From WLMZ01 sp963732585 (GTDB lineage Bacteria > Actinomycetota > Acidimicrobiia > Acidimicrobiales > Ilumatobacteraceae): a DNA stretch of 64,000 nt. Below, one piece after another: positions 53,377 through 60,492 of the stretch. The translations under genes and the position numbers were made by a program. The number at the start of each line of letters is the position of its first letter. The first letter of the stretch is position 1. The notes beneath the pieces are model-generated. The model was given only the letters and a program-made list of their open reading frames with translations, was not told the origin of the DNA and searched no databases. The stretch spans positions 1,550,001 to 1,614,000 of the forward strand of contig CAVSZY010000003.1 of the NCBI GenBank assembly GCA_963732585.1, written 5' to 3'.

Positions 53377-53679
53377 AAACTCGAACAACCGGTCTCGCGG
53401 AGCGTGTACTTCGGATCGGCCTATGAGCTATCGATGTCGAACGCGAAGGCAACCGGCAAGCCATCAATGAGACCGACTCAATAGTCGTCACCGCCCCCGA
53501 CCGCAGACTTCGTACTCCATGACCTCGGCCGTACGCAACCCAAGTACCGCACCTATGGCCCCGAATCGCACCGGCCCCTTTTTATGCCAGGACCCCGCAT
53601 ATCACACTGCCCGCTCCACCCACGCGCAGCCTCGGAATGAACAAGCCTCAAAACGTCCCCCGTTTAGTACCCGAAAAGG
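53377..53679. other. Right end of cassette A
   Basis: No supported gene. Near 53636-53656 the words GAACAAGCCTCAAAACGTCC match the right side of the HTH/PIN cassette (55033-55053), so this stretch is a shared cassette end. Confidence 0.4.
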
Positions 53680-53709
53680 GATCAGCGGCCCTCGAAAGGG
53701 CCGCTGATC
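53680..53709 (-). terminator. Hairpin terminator T2 at tRNA-Gly half R2
   Basis: A perfect 13-bp stem (GATCAGCGGCCCT / AGGGCCGCTGATC) with loop CGAA, placed as T1 is for R1. Confidence 0.65.
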
Positions 53710-53720
53710 ATGTATTTCGT

Positions 53721-53894
53721 TGGAGCGGATGACGAGATTCGAACTCGCGACCCTCACCTTGGCAAGGCCATGAACATCGTCCGCAGGAGTCCTTGTCGTC
53801 CGGTAGCCCCTGGTTGGCCGTGATGCTACGTCCGCTCAGTCCGCAGAGTTCCGCCTCATCCGGCGATTTTGGTTTAACGCGTTAAACCTCTGCG
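53721..53894 (-). repeat. tRNA-Gly 3'-half repeat R2 with conserved arm
   Basis: Bases 53721-53767 repeat the 47 bases of the tRNA-Gly 3' half including the encoded CCA. The arm 53768-53894 matches R1, R3 and R4 and ends in the same palindrome as R1, at 53871-53888. Confidence 0.8.
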
Positions 53895-53984
53895 AACTAT
53901 CGGCCAGCTGATGCAGCTCGTACCCGTAGCCAACCAGAACGAACCGGGTTACACTTGTTTCAGATACCGACAAGGAGGTCGACA

Positions 53985-54440
53985 ATGACACGAACCAGCC
54001 TGCTTTCCGACGCCGTGCGCGTCGAACCGTCCGCAGACGAACGCGCCTTGGCTAGCCTGCTCGTCGACGCCATCGCCGTACCGAACGAGCGCCGCTACTC
54101 CCTCCTACTCGAAGACGGGACATCCATACCCCTGTCTCCTGGCATCATCAGTGTGTTGCGAACGTCCATCGGTGAACTCGCTGAAGGGCACGCTGTTACC
54201 GTGCTGCCATCCGAAACGGAACTGACGCCAGCCGAAGCAGCCGAACTACTCGGACTGTCCCGACCGTTCGTCGTACGACTCCTCGACTCCGGCGAGATCC
54301 CATCACGTCACCTGCCCAACAGCCGCCACCGCCGAGTAACGCTATCTGACGTCGTCGCCTTCCAGACCCGCCGGAATCTGCGGCGCGGCGGCCGCCAACG
54401 CATCAACGAGATCATCGACGCCACAGGACTCCCCTACTGA
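53985..54440 (+). CDS. HTH antitoxin of PIN toxin pair
   Basis: A 151-residue protein with a C-terminal excisionase/MerR-like HTH: ELTPAEAAELLGLSRPFVVRLLDSGEIPSRHLPNSRHRRVTLSDVVAFQTRR in pieces over about 83-135. The N-terminal half is mixed. This type regularly precedes PIN-domain toxins in Actinomycetota and acts as DNA-binding antitoxin. The ATG at 53985 has AAGGAGGT six bases upstream. It is followed 14 bases later by the PIN gene. Confidence 0.8.
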   Translation: MTRTSLLSDAVRVEPSADERALASLLVDAIAVPNERRYSLLLEDGTSIPLSPGIISVLRTSIGELAEGHAVTVLPSETELTPAEAAELLGLSRPFVVRLLDSGEIPSRHLPNSRHRRVTLSDVVAFQTRRNLRRGGRQRINEIIDATGLPY

Positions 54441-54454
54441 GCCAACCCGTCTTC

Positions 54455-55030
54455 ATGCAACGCGTATTCGTCGACACCAACGTCCTGTTCCCGTTCTCGG
54501 TCATGGACCTCTTCCTCGCTTTGAGTGAGAACAGCATCCACACCGTGATCTGGACCGACGCGCTGCTCGACGAATGGGAGCGAGTCATCGTCCGCGAGCA
54601 CCAACGCAGCCCAACCACAGCAGCAAGCATTACAACAGCAATCCGCGAGTTCTTCGCCGACAGCAAAATCGAACTCAACGCGTACGAACAACTCATTGGT
54701 CAGATGCCCGGCAACGACCCAGACGACCGCCACCACATGGCCGCCGCGATCGCTGGCGGTGCCACCGCGCTGGTCACCGAAAACATCAAAGACTTCCCGA
54801 TCGAACCGCTCGCCGCGCTCGGGCTGCGTGTCGTGCGCCCCGACGCCTACCTCAGCGAACTGCTGAACAACTTTCCGAACGAAGCCATCTCCACCATCGT
54901 CCGAGTCGCGGCAGAGAAGCGAAACCCGCCGAGATCCACAGCCGACGTTCTCGACGCGCTGAACGCTGCAGGCCTGCGTATCTTCACCGCGCAAGCCAAG
55001 AAAATGGTGCCCACACACGACCCAAGATGA
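54455..55030 (+). CDS. PIN-domain toxin
   Basis: A 191-residue PIN ribonuclease. The first acidic motif is MQRVFVDTNVLFPF, followed by an acidic helix region (TDALLDEWERVI) and the second acidic cluster DPDDRHHMAAAIAGGATALVTENIKDFP. A long C-terminal helical extension follows. PIN toxins cleave RNA under stress and are inhibited by their antitoxin. The pair is complete. The initial 27 bases recur as a remnant in the Fic cassette at 56582. Confidence 0.8.
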   Translation: MQRVFVDTNVLFPFSVMDLFLALSENSIHTVIWTDALLDEWERVIVREHQRSPTTAASITTAIREFFADSKIELNAYEQLIGQMPGNDPDDRHHMAAAIAGGATALVTENIKDFPIEPLAALGLRVVRPDAYLSELLNNFPNEAISTIVRVAAEKRNPPRSTADVLDALNAAGLRIFTAQAKKMVPTHDPR

Positions 55031-55211
55031 CCGGACGAACAAGCCTCAAAACGTCCCGCCGCAACGGGGTAGCGGCCCACTATCGCGAAGTGAGCGTCAG
55101 CTTGGTGGATCACGAGGGCTTCATCGATGGCGAGCGAACCCGCTATCGGCTCTACCAAAATGCCGTAGAGGTTTAATGCGCTCTGCGGATCATTACCTGC
55201 CGAGAATGACA
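55031..55211. other. Right end of cassette B
   Basis: No supported gene. It contains the shared words GAACAAGCCTCAAAACGTCC and, near 55150-55211, about 60 bases matching 58687-58750 in cassette D (CTACCAAAATGCCGTAGAGG and onward). Confidence 0.4.
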
Positions 55212-55237
55212 AAAACCCCCTGTTGCCAGGGGGTTTT
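55212..55237 (-). terminator. Hairpin terminator T3 at tRNA-Gly half R3
   Basis: A 10-bp stem (AAAACCCCCT / AGGGGGTTTT), loop GTTGCC, with a T-run on the minus strand: a classical Rho-independent terminator. Confidence 0.75.
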
Positions 55238-55239
55238 CG

Positions 55240-55413
55240 TGGAGCGGATGACGAGATTCGAACTCGCGGCCCTCACCTTGGCAAGGCCATGAACATCGTC
55301 CGCAGCCGTCCAGGTCGTCCGTTAGCCCCAGGTAAGCCATGATGCTCCGTCCGCTCAGTCCGCAGAGTTCCGCTTCATCCGGCGATTTTGGTTTAACACG
55401 TTAAACCTCTGCG
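55240..55413 (-). repeat. tRNA-Gly 3'-half repeat R3 with conserved arm
   Basis: Bases 55240-55286 repeat the tRNA 3' half with one change (A to G in the T-arm side). The arm ends in palindrome GGTTTAACACGTTAAACC at 55390-55407, one base different from R1/R2. Confidence 0.8.
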
Positions 55414-55550
55414 GATCTCCATCCTCTGAGGGCGACGACTCGCATCACTACGCCAGAGGCTCTGATCGTGCAAGTAGCTAGGCAAAAATAGCGGCTCCGG
55501 TGCAGTTCGGTGGCGCTCATCTCAGCCGGTCGATTCGGTACGGTGGCTCT

Positions 55551-55940
55551 GTGAGTCAGCCACTGATGCTTCGTGATGACTCTATGATCCCCGGACTGCT
55601 GGTCGTGCGGATGGGTGTGAACACAATGTCAGACGAGCGGCTTACCGAGTCGGCCGAGCAGTGCCACGAGAACTGGGGTTTCTGGGGGTTTTCCGTATTC
55701 GAAGTCCCCGACGGCGACTACCACCGCCTCGCCCGCCAGCGACCGGCGTTCGCAGCTCGGCCACGAATGTTGATCGCAGATGGACACGAACTCGTCGAGG
55801 ATGGCTTCCCGCTTCTTGCGACGCTGGACGCACCGCACTGGACAGTCGTGTTGGCGTCACCGACGTCAGCGTTGTTCGAACGTGTGCGGAGACACTTCAG
55901 CGGGCCGATCGACAACCCGGCCTACAGACGCACACCATGA
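55551..55940 (+). CDS. Unknown cassette protein C1 (copy of A1)
   Basis: A 129-residue copy of the protein at 52706 with the same motifs in the same order: IPGLLVVRMG, ENWGFWGFSVFEVPDGDYH, GFPLLATLDAPHWTVVLAS, RVRRHFSGPIDNPAYRR. The two differ at many surface positions, so they come from diverged cassettes and not from a recent duplication. GTG start at 55551 chosen by alignment with A1. A decayed third copy begins at 60129 with the same GTGAGTCAGCC start. Confidence 0.7.
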   Translation: MSQPLMLRDDSMIPGLLVVRMGVNTMSDERLTESAEQCHENWGFWGFSVFEVPDGDYHRLARQRPAFAARPRMLIADGHELVEDGFPLLATLDAPHWTVVLASPTSALFERVRRHFSGPIDNPAYRRTP

Positions 55941-55957
55941 CGCGGTACGATGGTGTC

Positions 55958-56218
55958 ATGACCGGCTACGACTACGACCTGAGATACGACGCCAACGGCG
56001 TCGGTGCCGATCTCGTCGTAGAAACATGGATCAGCCATAGCCCGCGAGCGACCGATGTAACGTTCGACCCGCAAGCTGGTGATTGGCTCACCGTCGGCGA
56101 CGATGAGGAACCCCCAGTCCGCTCACGCGTCGTGCGCCGCGACGGCAACCGCGTCTGGGCACAACTGGACCTCAGCCACTTGTTCGCCACCACCTCGAGC
56201 ACCGCTATCCACACGTGA
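55958..56218 (+). CDS. Unknown cassette protein C2 (copy of A2)
   Basis: An 86-residue copy of the protein at 53113: MTGYDYDLRYDANGVGADL, VETWISHSPRAT, GDWLTVGDDEEPPVRSRVV, VWAQLDLSHLF. Follows C1 by 17 bases. Its constant pairing with C1 in two intact cassettes supports a two-gene functional unit. Confidence 0.7.
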   Translation: MTGYDYDLRYDANGVGADLVVETWISHSPRATDVTFDPQAGDWLTVGDDEEPPVRSRVVRRDGNRVWAQLDLSHLFATTSSTAIHT

Positions 56219-56353
56219 CGTGGTCGTCGAACCGATCGCACCCGAACCAAAGCCGAGCTAACGCGGACTTCGTGCGCGCTCTGCGGCGCCACGCGCAATA
56301 GATCGCTCAACTTCGACATCAACCGCCACTCAGCCGCCAGTACATAACGACGA

Positions 56354-56375
56354 AGGCCGCCCCGAAAGGCGGCCT
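56354..56375 (-). terminator. Hairpin terminator T4 at tRNA-Gly half R4
   Basis: An 8-bp GC stem (AGGCCGCC / GGCGGCCT) with loop CCGAAA; the same sequence as T6 next to the complete tRNA. Confidence 0.65.
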
Positions 56376-56382
56376 CTGTCAA

Positions 56383-56554
56383 TGGAGCGGATGACGAGAT
56401 TCGAACTCGCGACCCTCACCTTGGCAAGGTGATGAACATCGTCCGCAGCCGTCCATGTCGTCCGTTAACCCTGGTTGGCCGTGATGCTCCGTCCGCTCAG
56501 TCCGCAGAGTTCCGCTTCGTCCGGAGATTTTGGTTTAACACGTTAAACCTCTGC
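56383..56554 (-). repeat. tRNA-Gly 3'-half repeat R4 with conserved arm
   Basis: Bases 56383-56429 repeat the tRNA 3' half and match a few bases further into the anticodon stem than the other copies. The arm ends in GGTTTAACACGTTAAACC at 56532-56549. Confidence 0.8.
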
Positions 56555-57623
56555 ATACAGTTGCTGAACCTACCCGTGGCCATGCAACGCGTATTCGTCG
56601 ACGATTAGGAAGCCGACTCGGCCTGATCCGTCCGATCAGCGACGGCGGTGGCGGGTGGCGATGTAGTCGTCGGCCCATGAGCGCGGTGCTGCGCCATTGT
56701 CCGTCCTGGCCTTTTTGGGCGCGGAGGCGACCCCGGTTTGCCGCAGTCCGCAACGCTCCTTCGTTGACGTCGCTGCCAGCGAGTGCGGCGAGAGGTACGA
56801 GTCGGTTCGGTCCAGCGACCGCCGGAACAATGAAACGGTACAGATTGTCCATCACGGCGCGGGCAAGCATCTCGCCCAACGGCCCCGGGTCACCGGCGTC
56901 AGCGGACCGGAGCGCCTTGAGATATTTGGTGCGATCGCGTTTGTAGATGATCGCCGGTGCGTATCCGAGGCGGACAAGAACCAGGTTCAGAAGTAGGCGG
57001 CCAGTCCGACCGTTCCCGTCGAGGAAAGGGTGGACGCGTTCGAAGTGGTTGTGCGCTACTGCGAGAGTTTCAATCGGCCGGCCGGCCTGTGCGATGTCGT
57101 TCAACGAGTCGACCCAGTCTCGTATCGCGTTGGGTACGTCGGGCCATGGCGGTGGCGTCATGCCGCCGGGAAACGGCTGGATGTCGTGCTCTCGGAAGCT
57201 GCCTGGCCGTTCTCGGTCGGTGGCGTTGGGATGTGGAGCGACACCCCATACTGGCGTCAGCGCCATCGCGTGCACTTCACGAACTTCTGTGATGGTGAGC
57301 AGTTCTCCGGTCGTCCAGACACCTGGTTCGAGAGCTTGGCCGTAGACCCATTGCGCAGCGTCCGCGTAGCCGCGCACCTCCATGTACTCCTTCAGTTCCT
57401 TGTCACCGACAGCGATGCCTTCGGAGAGGAGCCGTTCAACCTGTCTGAGAACGAGCGTGTTGCCTTCGATCGCCGTCGAGTGGTGCGCTTCTTCGAACCA
57501 GATCGTCGTCCAGATGCCTTCAGCTTCGACCGGGCTCGGGAGGCCGCCCATCCGGGTGCGAAGCTCGTCGAACGCTTCATCGAGACGGTTGTAGATGTCT
57601 TCGCGACGTGGGCGCCCGGCCAT
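56535..57623 (-). CDS. Fic-domain protein
   Basis: A 362-residue Fic protein. An N-terminal Fic_N-like helix segment (RLDEAFDELRTRMGG...HHSTAIEGNTL) carries an inhibitory-type region near SxxxE/AIEGN, and the Fic core has FERVHPFLDGNGRTGRLLLNLVL (HxFxDGNGRxxR). A C-terminal winged-helix-like tail follows. Fic enzymes transfer AMP to Ser/Thr/Tyr of target proteins; some act as toxins. The ATG at 57623 has GGAGAG upstream; the longer frame is read-through of the decayed nucleotidyltransferase. The last ~30 codons run through the PIN fragment into R4, so the natural C-terminus is probably altered. Confidence 0.8.
   Translation of the reverse strand: MAGRPRREDIYNRLDEAFDELRTRMGGLPSPVEAEGIWTTIWFEEAHHSTAIEGNTLVLRQVERLLSEGIAVGDKELKEYMEVRGYADAAQWVYGQALEPGVWTTGELLTITEVREVHAMALTPVWGVAPHPNATDRERPGSFREHDIQPFPGGMTPPPWPDVPNAIRDWVDSLNDIAQAGRPIETLAVAHNHFERVHPFLDGNGRTGRLLLNLVLVRLGYAPAIIYKRDRTKYLKALRSADAGDPGPLGEMLARAVMDNLYRFIVPAVAGPNRLVPLAALAGSDVNEGALRTAANRGRLRAQKGQDGQWRSTALMGRRLHRHPPPPSLIGRIRPSRLPNRRRIRVAWPRVGSATVCRGLTC
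56582..56608 (+). pseudogene. Start fragment of a PIN toxin gene
   Basis: ATGCAACGCGTATTCGTCGA matches the first codons of the PIN gene at 54455 exactly, then stops in TAG (MQRVFVDD). It shows that cassette D once held the HTH/PIN pair before the Fic block replaced its middle. Confidence 0.6.
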
Positions 57624-57639
57624 GATCTCTCCAAATTGT

Positions 57640-58107
57640 ACGTTGAGCCTCAAAAAACTGTACCGTACAACGTCGACCAAGTTGCGCGCCGCGGCACCAA
57701 GAAATCGAATCGTACAAATTCGCTCAAAGCGGCAGCTAACTCCGCTGAGAGAACGCAAGCCAGCGACTCTAGTAGGGCCGAAGAGTTCGGACCGCGCCGC
57801 CGTGACAAGCACGTCGATCGGTCCGGCGTCGGTGTCCCATTGGGTGCTCGCCACACCAAGTTCAGCGCCGATGATCGGTCGTCGATCAGCCGTACCAACC
57901 GGCACAGCTCCAAGCTCGGTCAATGCCGCCGCGACAGTCGAGATTTTCGGCACTCCCTTGTACAAGCAGGTCGACGTCCTTGGTGCGTTAGTCGACCATC
58001 CCGTGAAACGTCCCAGACATGCCACCGATAACGATGTAGCGAACGCCATGGCGTTCGAGAACTTCACCGATCCTCGCGAGATCGAACGGAAGCCCTTCTG
58101 GAATCAC
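57640..58107 (-). pseudogene. Decayed nucleotidyltransferase-like gene (copy D)
   Basis: In shifting frames this encodes the counterpart of the intact gene at 58948: LARIGEVLERHGVRYIVIGG, MSGTFHGMVD, then a TAA at 57988-57990 where the intact copy has Tyr, RTKDVDLLVQ, and after a frame change TQWDTDAGPIDVLVTAA. It starts with the same GTGA overlap with the small upstream gene. It is inactive, but its partner (58104) is intact. Confidence 0.7.
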
Positions 58108-58436
58108 GCCATGACGGTTCCGGCCCGCAAGTCCGTGCGCCACTGCACGTATTCATCCGGCGTCATGCCTCGACCCTGCCCATCACGAAACCCGGCGTCG
58201 TCATCGGTACGGCCGGGCAGCGTCGAATAAACCTCAACCGCCCGATGACCCAACTCCGGCGGAGCTACCCGCCCACGACGGGCGAGCACATAGAGACCTA
58301 TGACGTCATGGAGGCTGCGGACCTCGGTGTCCCACCGAGTCATCTGCGCGACTCCGCGCCGGAACTCAGCCTCACCAACCTGTGCGACCAACTGCTCAAC
58401 ACGGGCTCTTACGTTGGGTTCGATATCGACGACCAT
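58104..58436 (-). CDS. Small cassette protein paired with nucleotidyltransferase (copy D)
   Basis: A protein of about 110 residues: VVDIEPNVRARVEQLVAQVG, FRRGVAQMTRWDTEVRSLHDVIGLYVLARRGRVAPPELG, GRTDDDAGF, DEYVQWRTDLRAG. Very similar to the intact copy at 59514. Helical and charged; I do not recognise a family. The ATG at 58436 fits the start of that copy; the frame also opens from 58490. Its overlap (GTGA) with a nucleotidyltransferase-like gene suggests an antitoxin or accessory role. Confidence 0.6.
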   Translation of the reverse strand: MVVDIEPNVRARVEQLVAQVGEAEFRRGVAQMTRWDTEVRSLHDVIGLYVLARRGRVAPPELGHRAVEVYSTLPGRTDDDAGFRDGQGRGMTPDEYVQWRTDLRAGTVMA

Positions 58437-58750
58437 GTGCCACAAACTCCTACCGTCAGCGTAGGCAGGCGCGGGACGCCCGACCTTCAAACCGTCCGCT
58501 GCAAACCAGAAATTTCAGCGTCGCACCCCGATCGACACGCGAAATGGAGCTCCAGGCAGCGGGTTCAAGAGCTTTGCCGTAGACCCATTGCGCAGCGTTC
58601 GCGTAGCCGCGCACCGCCATCGCCGACAGCAAAATCGAACGCGGTACGAACAACTCATCGGTCATGTCATCGGTCAAGCCTCGCTCGGCTCTACCAAAAT
58701 GCCGTAGAGGTTTAATGCGCGCTGCGGATCACTACCTGCCGAAAATGACA
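58437..58750. other. Mosaic right end of cassette D
   Basis: Holds a Fic fragment on the minus strand (58549-58620, RGYANAAQWVYGKALEP, compare RGYADAAQWVYGQALEP in the Fic gene), a PIN fragment on the plus strand near 58621-58665, and about 60 bases matching the end of cassette B. No intact gene. Confidence 0.55.
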
Positions 58751-58776
58751 AAAACCCCCTGTTGCCAGGGGGTTTT
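58751..58776 (-). terminator. Hairpin terminator T5 at tRNA-Gly half R5
   Basis: The same stem-loop as T3 (AAAACCCCCT / AGGGGGTTTT) with a T-run on the minus strand. Confidence 0.75.
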
Positions 58777-58778
58777 CA

Positions 58779-58825
58779 TGGAGCGGATGACGAGATTCGA
58801 ACTCGCGACCCTCACCTTGGCAAGG
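58779..58825 (-). repeat. tRNA-Gly 3'-half repeat R5, different arm
   Basis: The 47 bases of the tRNA 3' half are repeated exactly. The sequence beyond differs from R1-R4 (no palindrome) but is also rich in GTCCG/GTCC words up to about 58905, as expected for another arm type. Confidence 0.75.
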
Positions 58826-58947
58826 TTCCGGAAACCGTCCGGACAGTCCATTTGACCTGTTCAGCGTCCGTGCGGAAGGTCGAATCGTCCGCCCCGTCCG
58901 CCCCAATCCGCACGGAACGTAGATCGCTCTACCATCGCCCTACTAGG

Positions 58948-59517
58948 TCAATCCACGCCGTCCTCGATGTCGAACTCGCCGAACGGGTCATAGCCCGTTG
59001 GCTGGTCTGGATGGGCGTCGCCACGCAGCCGGCGAAGCTCAGGCAGCGCGAGGTGATCCTTGTGACGGTCTGCGGCTTCCTTCATCCGGATCAGGTCGTC
59101 GAGCGATGCGGCGCGAACGGTGACACCGTCACCGGCGTCGAACAGTTCCGAGCCTCGCCTGATGTCCGAATAGGCGATGATCGACTCGTTCGGCCCTGTC
59201 GCTGTGATCAAGATGTCGACCGGCCCGGCATCGGTATCCCACTGCGAGTTGCCACCCTCGAAGTCCTCGCCGATGAGCACTCGAACGTCCGAAGTCCTCG
59301 CCGGTCGAGCGTTCAGCGCGTTCATCGCCCGCGCCAGCCGATCACGGTTGTCTGCGTCAGGCTGTACCAACAGATCGACATCCTTCGTCCGGTACTCGAT
59401 CATCCCGTGAAACGCGCCAGACACCCCTCCGATGACGACAAAGAGAACCTCGTACCGTGACATGACCTCGCCGATGCGTGACAGGTTGAATGGCGCAGGC
59501 TCCCGCGGCTCAGTCAC
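58948..59517 (-). CDS. Nucleotidyltransferase-like cassette protein
   Basis: A 189-residue protein with nucleotidyltransferase-fold features: VVIGGVSGAFHGMIEYRTKDVDLLVQ (GG then an acidic DVDLLV pair), a TQWDTDAGPVDIL-type strand (here SQWDTDAGPVDILI) giving a third acid, and an ASLDDLIRMKEAADRHKDHLALPEL tail typical of DUF6036/AbiEii-like proteins. Members include toxins of toxin-antitoxin or abortive-infection systems. The GTG at 59517 overlaps the previous stop by four bases. Confidence 0.65.
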   Translation of the reverse strand: MTEPREPAPFNLSRIGEVMSRYEVLFVVIGGVSGAFHGMIEYRTKDVDLLVQPDADNRDRLARAMNALNARPARTSDVRVLIGEDFEGGNSQWDTDAGPVDILITATGPNESIIAYSDIRRGSELFDAGDGVTVRAASLDDLIRMKEAADRHKDHLALPELRRLRGDAHPDQPTGYDPFGEFDIEDGVD

Positions 59518-59870
59518 GACCGGGCCAACTCCTCCCGACGAGCCGTGCGCCACGCCACGTACTCCTCCGCGGTGATGCGGCGACCATGCTCGTCGCTGAA
59601 GCCGGCATCGTCGTCAGTGCGACCCGGGAACGTGTGCAGGCTGGCGGCGACTCGCTGCCCGATCTCCGGCGGACGTACCTTTCCGCGACGAGCCATCACG
59701 TACAGGTAGATCACGTCATCGAGGCTACGGATATCAGTGTCCCAACGCGTCATAGTCGCGACACCGCGACGGAACTCCGCCTCGCCGACCTCGCCGATCA
59801 GCTCCCTGACCCGAGCAACAACCCGTGGCTCAATCTCGACCAACACGACAATCACCTCCTCAGGTTTCAT
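59514..59870 (-). CDS. Small cassette protein paired with nucleotidyltransferase (copy E)
   Basis: A 118-residue protein: VVLVEIEPRVVARVRELIGEV, FRRGVATMTRWDTDIRSLDDVIYLYVMARRGKV, GRTDDDAGFSDEHG, EEYVAWRTARREELARS. The intact mate of the nucleotidyltransferase-like gene, which begins inside its stop codon. A start ATG with a purine-rich AGGAGG-like element (AGGTGATTG region) upstream. Probably antitoxin or regulator by position. Confidence 0.65.
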   Translation of the reverse strand: MKPEEVIVVLVEIEPRVVARVRELIGEVGEAEFRRGVATMTRWDTDIRSLDDVIYLYVMARRGKVRPPEIGQRVAASLHTFPGRTDDDAGFSDEHGRRITAEEYVAWRTARREELARS

Positions 59871-60128
59871 CCTACGCGATGGGAACGCACCGTTCCGACG
59901 TCAACGTTCTCCCGCTTGCGTTCGGTCGGTCGTGAGCGTGGATGCCCTTGTGACAGTTCGAAAGCCCGAGATCGATGAGCAACTCGCACAGCTCGAGCGC
60001 TGCCGCTGCGGGAACGATCACCAGAACTCTCAATACGGCAAAGGGCGCCTCCTCTACCCGAAGATGCTTCCATATCCGAGAACCAGAACCCTTGCGCCAT
60101 GCTCAACCGACTCGGGTACGGTAGTTCT

Positions 60129-60240
60129 GTGAGTCAGCCGCTGATCCCCGACGGCAGCTGCCATCGCCTCGCCCGCCGGTGACTGCGTTCGCTGCTCGCT
60201 CACGCATGTTGGCGCTGGCGATTGGCTGCGGAGTTCCTGT
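60129..60240 (+). pseudogene. Decayed third copy of the A1/A2-C1/C2 gene pair
   Basis: It starts GTGAGTCAGCC like C1, then jumps by deletion to CCCGACGGCAGCTGCCATCG (compare CCCGACGGCGACTACCACCG in C1), then GCTCACGCATGTTGGCG, then GGCGATTGGCT that belongs to the second gene. Upstream bases (CTCGGGTACGGTAGTTCT) also match the C1 leader. Not functional. Confidence 0.6.
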
Positions 60241-60319
60241 GCGTTGGGTAGCTCCAGAAGCAACCAAACGCGCAACTTCGAACATCGCTGCCGCGGGTAC
60301 GACCAGGACATAACGACGA

Positions 60320-60341
60320 AGGCCGCCCCGAAAGGCGGCCT
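60320..60341 (-). terminator. Hairpin terminator T6 after the complete tRNA-Gly
   Basis: Same stem-loop as T4 (AGGCCGCC / GGCGGCCT), about 8 bases after the tRNA CCA end on the minus strand. Confidence 0.65.
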
Positions 60342-60348
60342 CTGTCAA

Positions 60349-60424
60349 TGGAGCGGATGACGAGATTCGAACTCGCGACCCTCACCTTGGCAAGGTGATG
60401 CTCTACCAGCTGAGCCACATCCGC
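60349..60424 (-). tRNA. tRNA-Gly (GCC anticodon), CCA encoded
   Basis: Complete cloverleaf on the minus strand: acceptor GCGGATG/CATCCGC, D-arm GCTC/GAGC, anticodon stem TCACC/GGTGA with loop TTGCCAA (anticodon GCC), T-arm GCGAG/CTCGT with TTCGAAT, discriminator T, and CCA encoded at 60349-60351. It is the only complete copy; five 3' halves lie to its left, so its 3' half is the likely attachment core for the array. Confidence 0.95.
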
Positions 60425-60492
60425 ATATTGCGGAAGCGAAGTTTAGCAAGCGCATCGAGGAAGCGGACGCAAGCCCGTTGCGAAATTCGCTC

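Noticed and set aside
57624..58067. N-terminal extension of the Fic protein
   Set aside because: The extension is one frame of the decayed nucleotidyltransferase gene; a ribosome site and family start fit ATG 57623.
52394..58825. Five extra tRNA-Gly genes
   Set aside because: R1-R5 contain only the 3' half; the D-arm and 5' acceptor strand are absent, so no cloverleaf can form.
52362..60424. CRISPR array
   Set aside because: The repeats are 47 bp, tRNA-derived and spaced by 1-2.4 kb with genes; there are no short spacers and no cas genes.
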